Source: Terrimonas sp.
Lineage (GTDB): Bacteria > Bacteroidota > Bacteroidia > Chitinophagales > Chitinophagaceae
Assembly (NCBI GenBank): GCA_016125075.1
Contig: WGMO01000004.1
Location: 204,253 to 268,252 of the forward strand
Length of the DNA: 64,000 nucleotides
Reading direction: 5' to 3'
Positions 60,942 through 64,000 of this stretch are shown piece by piece. How positions within the stretch are numbered: position 1 is the first letter of the stretch; every line of letters starts with the position of its first letter. The translations under genes were made by a program, and so were the position numbers. The notes beneath the pieces were generated by a model. It was not told where the DNA came from, did no database searches, and saw only the letters and a list, made by a program, of their open reading frames with translations.

Positions 60942-61886
60942 ATGCAAGGAAAGATTTTGTGCGAACAGGCCAATCAAATTGACCTTGTAGACTACCTAGA
61001 AAAGTTGGGTTATATTCCGAAAAAAATCAGGAATAATGACTACTGGTATCTATCTCCTTTGCGGGAAGAAAAAACACCTTCGTTTAAAGTGAACCGGCTA
61101 AAGAATGTATGGTACGATCACGGACTTGGAAAAGGAGGAAGTTTAATAGATTTTGGAAAGACCTATTACCGCTGTACGGTGAAAGAGTTGTTGAAAAGGT
61201 TAGGAAATGAACAAGGAATCATTGTTTCTTTTCACCCGCAAAAAAATACACTTGCTGGTGAAAAGAAAGACCTCTCCAATCAGTCCGGAAAGATCGTTAT
61301 AGTTAGTACCGGGGAGATTAGTCATTCCACTCTCCGCAACTATCTTCATCACCGGCAGATTCCCCTGGCTATTGCGAAGGAATTTTGCCAGGAAATATTC
61401 TTTGAATTATACGGCAAAAAACACCGTGCTATCGGCTTTCAAAATCCAGGTGGTGGTTATGAATTACGCAACCATTATTTCAAAGGAAGCAGCTCTCCCA
61501 AAGAACCTCGCTTAATTAATCAAAATGAAGAAAAAGAGCTGGCTGTTTTTGAAGGATTTTTTAGTTTTCTTTCTTTTCAAACACTGCAGCAGTCAAAGGA
61601 GAAATCATCCATTGAACTGCCAAAGCTGCATACAGATTCACTGGTATTAAATTCCCTTTCCTTTTTTCAAAAAAGCAAGGAACTAATGGAAAAATATTCT
61701 TCTATTCATTTGTTCTTGGATCGTGATAAAATGGGCCAGCAATGTACACAGCAGGCTTTGCAATGGTCAAATAAATACCATGATCAAAGCAAGTACTATC
61801 AGCGGTTCAAAGATTTAAATGAGTGTCTTGTAAAATCTATAAGCGTAGAATTAAAGCAAAATTACAGAAGGGGAATGCATCTTTAA
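60942..61886 (+). CDS. CHC2/toprim-like primase of mobile elements, zinc ligands missing
   Basis: A 314-residue protein. The N-terminal domain resembles the CHC2 zinc-binding domain of DnaG-type primases (DYWYLSPLREEKTPSFKVNRLKNVWYDHGLGKGGSLIDF), but the CxxH and CxxC zinc ligands are replaced (Ser/Arg and Asp/Leu), so it should not bind zinc in the usual way. A toprim core follows with VFEGFFSFLSF and LFLDRDKMGQQC. It is typical of mobilizable elements in Bacteroidota and may prime DNA after transfer. ATG 60942 is preferred to ATG 60936. Confidence 0.8.
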   Translation: MQGKILCEQANQIDLVDYLEKLGYIPKKIRNNDYWYLSPLREEKTPSFKVNRLKNVWYDHGLGKGGSLIDFGKTYYRCTVKELLKRLGNEQGIIVSFHPQKNTLAGEKKDLSNQSGKIVIVSTGEISHSTLRNYLHHRQIPLAIAKEFCQEIFFELYGKKHRAIGFQNPGGGYELRNHYFKGSSSPKEPRLINQNEEKELAVFEGFFSFLSFQTLQQSKEKSSIELPKLHTDSLVLNSLSFFQKSKELMEKYSSIHLFLDRDKMGQQCTQQALQWSNKYHDQSKYYQRFKDLNECLVKSISVELKQNYRRGMHL

Positions 61887-61895
61887 AATTTTAGG

Positions 61896-61959
61896 AGCCA
61901 GCTATGTTTCTCCTTCGTCGAAACCGCTGGCTTTTTTCATCCCGCCTACCGGACGGGAT
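61896..61959. other. Two hairpins before mobC, terminator or oriT candidate
   Basis: Hairpin 1 has an AGCCAGC (61896-61902) / GCTGGCT (61926-61932) stem with an inner GTTTC/GAAAC pair and a T6 run. Hairpin 2 is ATCCCG (61939-61944) with CGGGAT (61954-61959). The position directly upstream of mobC and the relaxase gene is where an oriT is expected. Confidence 0.5.
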
Positions 61960-61999
61960 TCAAAAAGGCATTGAAGAAGACAATGAAATATGAATACTG

Positions 62000-62380
62000 A
62001 TGAACGCCGCAATTACCTATAAGAAAAATAAAGGGGGACGACCTAAGAAGGCGGTAAAAAGGGACCAGCAACTGGCCGTCATGTGTACCATGCTTGAAAG
62101 AAAATTAATTGAAACCAAAGCCAGATCCTTTAATGTTTCCTTATCAGAGTTCCTGCGAAACCTTGCCCTGGAAGGACAGATTGACAGAAAAATAAAAATG
62201 ATTCCAAAAGAAGTTTTGCTGTTCACAGCGACGCTCAATCACCTGGCGGCAAACATGAACCAGGTGGCCAAAAAAAGGAATCAACATGATGAATTAAATG
62301 CCATCGAAAGAGCAGGATTAATGGTGATGTCAACCGAGATAAAAAAACTTGCGGACGATATAAAAACTTACTTGAAATGA
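62000..62380 (+). CDS. mobC: MobC-type relaxosome accessory protein
   Basis: A 126-residue ribbon-helix-helix protein. The basic start (KKNKGGRPKKAVKRDQ), then the MobC segment LERKLIETKARSFNVSLSEFLRNLALEGQ and the C-terminal helices are typical of the MobC family, which binds oriT and assists the relaxase. Its end overlaps the relaxase start by 4 bp, indicating translational coupling. Confidence 0.88.
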   Translation: MNAAITYKKNKGGRPKKAVKRDQQLAVMCTMLERKLIETKARSFNVSLSEFLRNLALEGQIDRKIKMIPKEVLLFTATLNHLAANMNQVAKKRNQHDELNAIERAGLMVMSTEIKKLADDIKTYLK

Positions 62381-63333
62381 TTGGCAAAATAATGATAGGA
62401 AAATCGTTCCGGGGTTGCATCAGTTATTGCCTGGAAGATAAAGTTAAAAAACTCAAAAATGAACAGGTGGTTAGGGATCGTGCTGAAGTCTTATCCCATA
62501 ACCTTTGTTATGGTAATAAATTGGACCTGATAAAACAGTTTAACGAGGTGCGCAATCTCAATCCCAAATTATCCAAACCAGTCATGCATATCACTTTAAG
62601 TTTGTCGCCTGGCGAAGGCTTAAGCAAAGGAAACCTCGCAAGCTTGGTCGAAGAATGCGCCAAAGACATGGGATTTGAAAAGAATCAATACGTAGCCATT
62701 CATCATAATGATACGGGTCATCAGCATATCCATATTGTGACTAACCGTGTTGGCTTTGATAGAAAAACGGTGAAGGATAGTCACAATTTCCAGAAGATAG
62801 CAGCCTATTGCCGGAAGATGGAACTGAAGTATGGATTAAAGCAGGTGCTTAGCCCGAGGCGCTATTTATCCAAAGAGCTGCGGCAGATTCCAAGACTGGA
62901 CTTGCGAAAAGAAAAATTTCGACAGGATATCCGGGAATGTCTCAGCACGGCCAGTAATTACCGCGAATTTGAACAGCGGATGAAGCAACGGAAATACCTG
63001 GTTTTGAAAGCAAGAGGGATCGCTTTTATTGATCCGCAGAAAGTCAGAGTAAAGGGAAGTGAAGTCGGATATTCTTTGTCAAAAATTGAAAAGATTCTGT
63101 CACTGCAACCAGAACAGAAAAAAACGGTATTGCAGCAGGAGCAGCTAAAGGAAATGGCGAAGCCGCAAATTCAGCAACAACAACTATCAATCATTCAACA
63201 GAAAAACTTGGAAAAAAGCAAGTCGCTAAAAGAAGCAACGGAATTATTAATAAAGCCTACACCATTCCAGGAGAATATAAACCCGGCTTTACTCAAAAAG
63301 AAAAGGCGGAAAAAAAGAAACCTATACCTGTAA
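62377..63333 (+). CDS. mobB: Relaxase/mobilization nuclease, MOBP-type
   Basis: A 318-residue relaxase that nicks oriT. The metal-binding motif is AIHHNDTGHQHIHIVTNRV (H110, D112, H115, H117, H119), the H-x-D-x2-H-x-H-x-H-IVxNR form of MOBP relaxases. Candidate catalytic tyrosines are in the N-terminus (Tyr17, ISYCLEDK). The C-terminal third (from residue 240) is rich in Gln, Lys and Glu and ends in a basic KKKRRKKR run. It is somewhat shorter than many MOBP relaxases (about 400). Confidence 0.9.
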   Translation: MIGKIMIGKSFRGCISYCLEDKVKKLKNEQVVRDRAEVLSHNLCYGNKLDLIKQFNEVRNLNPKLSKPVMHITLSLSPGEGLSKGNLASLVEECAKDMGFEKNQYVAIHHNDTGHQHIHIVTNRVGFDRKTVKDSHNFQKIAAYCRKMELKYGLKQVLSPRRYLSKELRQIPRLDLRKEKFRQDIRECLSTASNYREFEQRMKQRKYLVLKARGIAFIDPQKVRVKGSEVGYSLSKIEKILSLQPEQKKTVLQQEQLKEMAKPQIQQQQLSIIQQKNLEKSKSLKEATELLIKPTPFQENINPALLKKKRRKKRNLYL

Positions 63334-63359
63334 ATTAATCACTCTAAAATGAATGAAAA

Positions 63360-63995
63360 ATGAAACCCGAGATGCTTGAAATCGTGCTGACTGAATTACT
63401 GGAAGAACAAAAAAAAGAAACCATCACCAATGCTGAAATTGTATCCATCATCAAAAGACTATTTGAAAAAATAGAGATCATAGAGCAACAGGGGCAAGCC
63501 AAAAATGATCCGTCTGTTGCTGAGCGCATTCGTGCCATTCAGATTGCCTGCCAGAGTATCTCAGAAAAGCTGGCTTTCCGCACAAAAGAAATCAGTGATC
63601 TGAAACGGCTACTCGATATTCAGGCGGCCGAGGCAAAAATGCCGGTTCAAAGCATCATAAAACACCATTTCTATTTCAAGACTACAGCAATCATTGCATT
63701 TGCATTTTTTATGATCATAGTTGTTTTAACCTGGCTATATCTTGATAAAAGGAAAGAAGCAAATGATCATAAGGCAAGCGATATAAAATCCCGGTACATG
63801 AAATTGCACGCTAACACTGATTTGAGCAAGGTTCTGTTGCTAACAGATAGCCTTTACCTGTTTGCCCCTGATTCCATGCGGAAAGAAGTGATATGGATGG
63901 AACGGAAACGACAAGAGCAGCTGGAATTGTTAGAGAAGACCGGCCAGCAGGAACTGCCGACAAAAGAGCCACGTAAGGAAGCTGGCAAAAAGTAA
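63360..63995 (+). CDS. Coiled-coil membrane protein of the mobilization region
   Basis: A 211-residue protein with a long N-terminal coiled-coil-like part (1-90), one membrane helix at about residues 106-127 (FYFKTTAIIAFAFFMIIVVLTWLYL) and a C-terminal helical tail rich in Lys, Glu and Gln. Similar proteins accompany mobilization genes in Bacteroidota elements, but I recognise no named family. It follows the relaxase by 26 bp and is complete, ending 5 bp before the window end. Confidence 0.7.
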   Translation: MKPEMLEIVLTELLEEQKKETITNAEIVSIIKRLFEKIEIIEQQGQAKNDPSVAERIRAIQIACQSISEKLAFRTKEISDLKRLLDIQAAEAKMPVQSIIKHHFYFKTTAIIAFAFFMIIVVLTWLYLDKRKEANDHKASDIKSRYMKLHANTDLSKVLLLTDSLYLFAPDSMRKEVIWMERKRQEQLELLEKTGQQELPTKEPRKEAGKK

Positions 63996-64000
63996 CTTTC

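Larger units (their letters stand above)
56300..64000 (+). mobile_element. Left part of an integrative mobilizable element
   Basis: From the integrase to the window end lie integrase, cargo genes, excisionase-type HTH, primase-like toprim protein, MobC and relaxase, all on the plus strand. This is the gene order of integrative mobilizable elements of Bacteroidota. The left boundary is somewhere between the mnmG terminator (56176) and the integrase (56360); the right boundary is outside the window. No type IV secretion genes are present, so transfer would depend on a helper element. The exact attachment sequence was not identified. Confidence 0.8.

Noticed and set aside
1..64000. CRISPR arrays, tRNA and rRNA genes
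   Set aside because: I looked for regularly spaced repeats and tRNA-like cloverleaf sequences in the gaps and found none. The element end also shows no tRNA gene as integration target.

Overview
The window looks like chromosomal DNA of a member of the Bacteroidota, most likely family Chitinophagaceae or a close relative (inference from gene content and signals). Supporting signs are promoters of the type TTTG / 18-20 nt / TAnnTTTG, a GLPGLI-family protein, an IPExxxVDY-family protein, an outer-membrane beta-barrel receptor with a carboxypeptidase-like plug-side domain, futalosine-route menaquinone synthesis (mqnC), the Bacteroidota form of YbeY, and almost no Shine-Dalgarno sequences. Most of the window (1 to about 56150) is ordinary gene-dense chromosome. 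The end (about 56300 to 64000) is the left part of an integrative mobilizable element.

Layout. 1-6181: truncated M16 peptidase, PDZ aspartyl protease, mqnC, small membrane proteins, a CDP-alcohol phosphatidyltransferase and a metallophosphoesterase. 6196-7894: arsR-arsM-arsC operon with an operator/promoter, but no efflux pump. 7911-11055: DMT transporter, methionine-type aminotransferase, tocopherol-cyclase-like protein. 11060-18978: an apparent regulon made of a histidine kinase/response regulator pair, a GLPGLI protein, an M19 dipeptidase-like protein and a large outer-membrane beta-barrel protein. Near-identical 19-bp direct-repeat boxes lie exactly 39 nt upstream of the -7 elements of the GLPGLI and barrel genes. 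18994-28975: SNF2 helicase, comB, SRPBCC protein, gcvT, and a padR-pspC operon whose promoter carries a palindrome between -33 and -7. 29200-30542: an AT-rich island with a lipoprotein carrying a strict CxxCxxCxxC cluster and a 38-residue membrane peptide. 30585-37296: a 2-oxoglutarate oxygenase, DUF3089 lipoprotein, membrane glycosyltransferase, an exbD gene split by a frameshift at a T TTT TTA heptamer, a tandem universal stress protein and asnS. 37577-42840: rho, a lipoprotein, and mnmH - unknown exported protein - selD (selenium for tRNA 2-selenouridine). 42937-54177: beta-barrel protein, ctlX, pterin dehydratase, IPExxxVDY protein, M28 peptidase, feoB, beta-lactamase-fold protein, M20 peptidase, chrA, nadD, feoA, ybeY. 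54166-56176: two parS-like ParB sites and mnmG with its terminator.

Mobile element. It starts with a tyrosine recombinase, carries a pRiA4b ORF-3-like protein and a NUMOD/HNH-like protein as probable cargo, then a membrane protein, an excisionase-type HTH protein, a lone DUF1016 N-domain protein, a zinc-less CHC2/toprim primase-like protein, hairpins that may form oriT or a terminator, MobC, a MOBP-type relaxase and a coiled-coil membrane protein. Its right end is beyond the window. It has no conjugation pore genes here, so it would need a helper.

No tRNA, rRNA or CRISPR array was recognised. The observations I rate highest are the shared 39-nt-spaced boxes of the two-component/GLPGLI/barrel cluster, the parS pair next to mnmG, the 20-bp palindrome before feoA, the exbD slippery frameshift and the Cys-cluster lipoprotein module.
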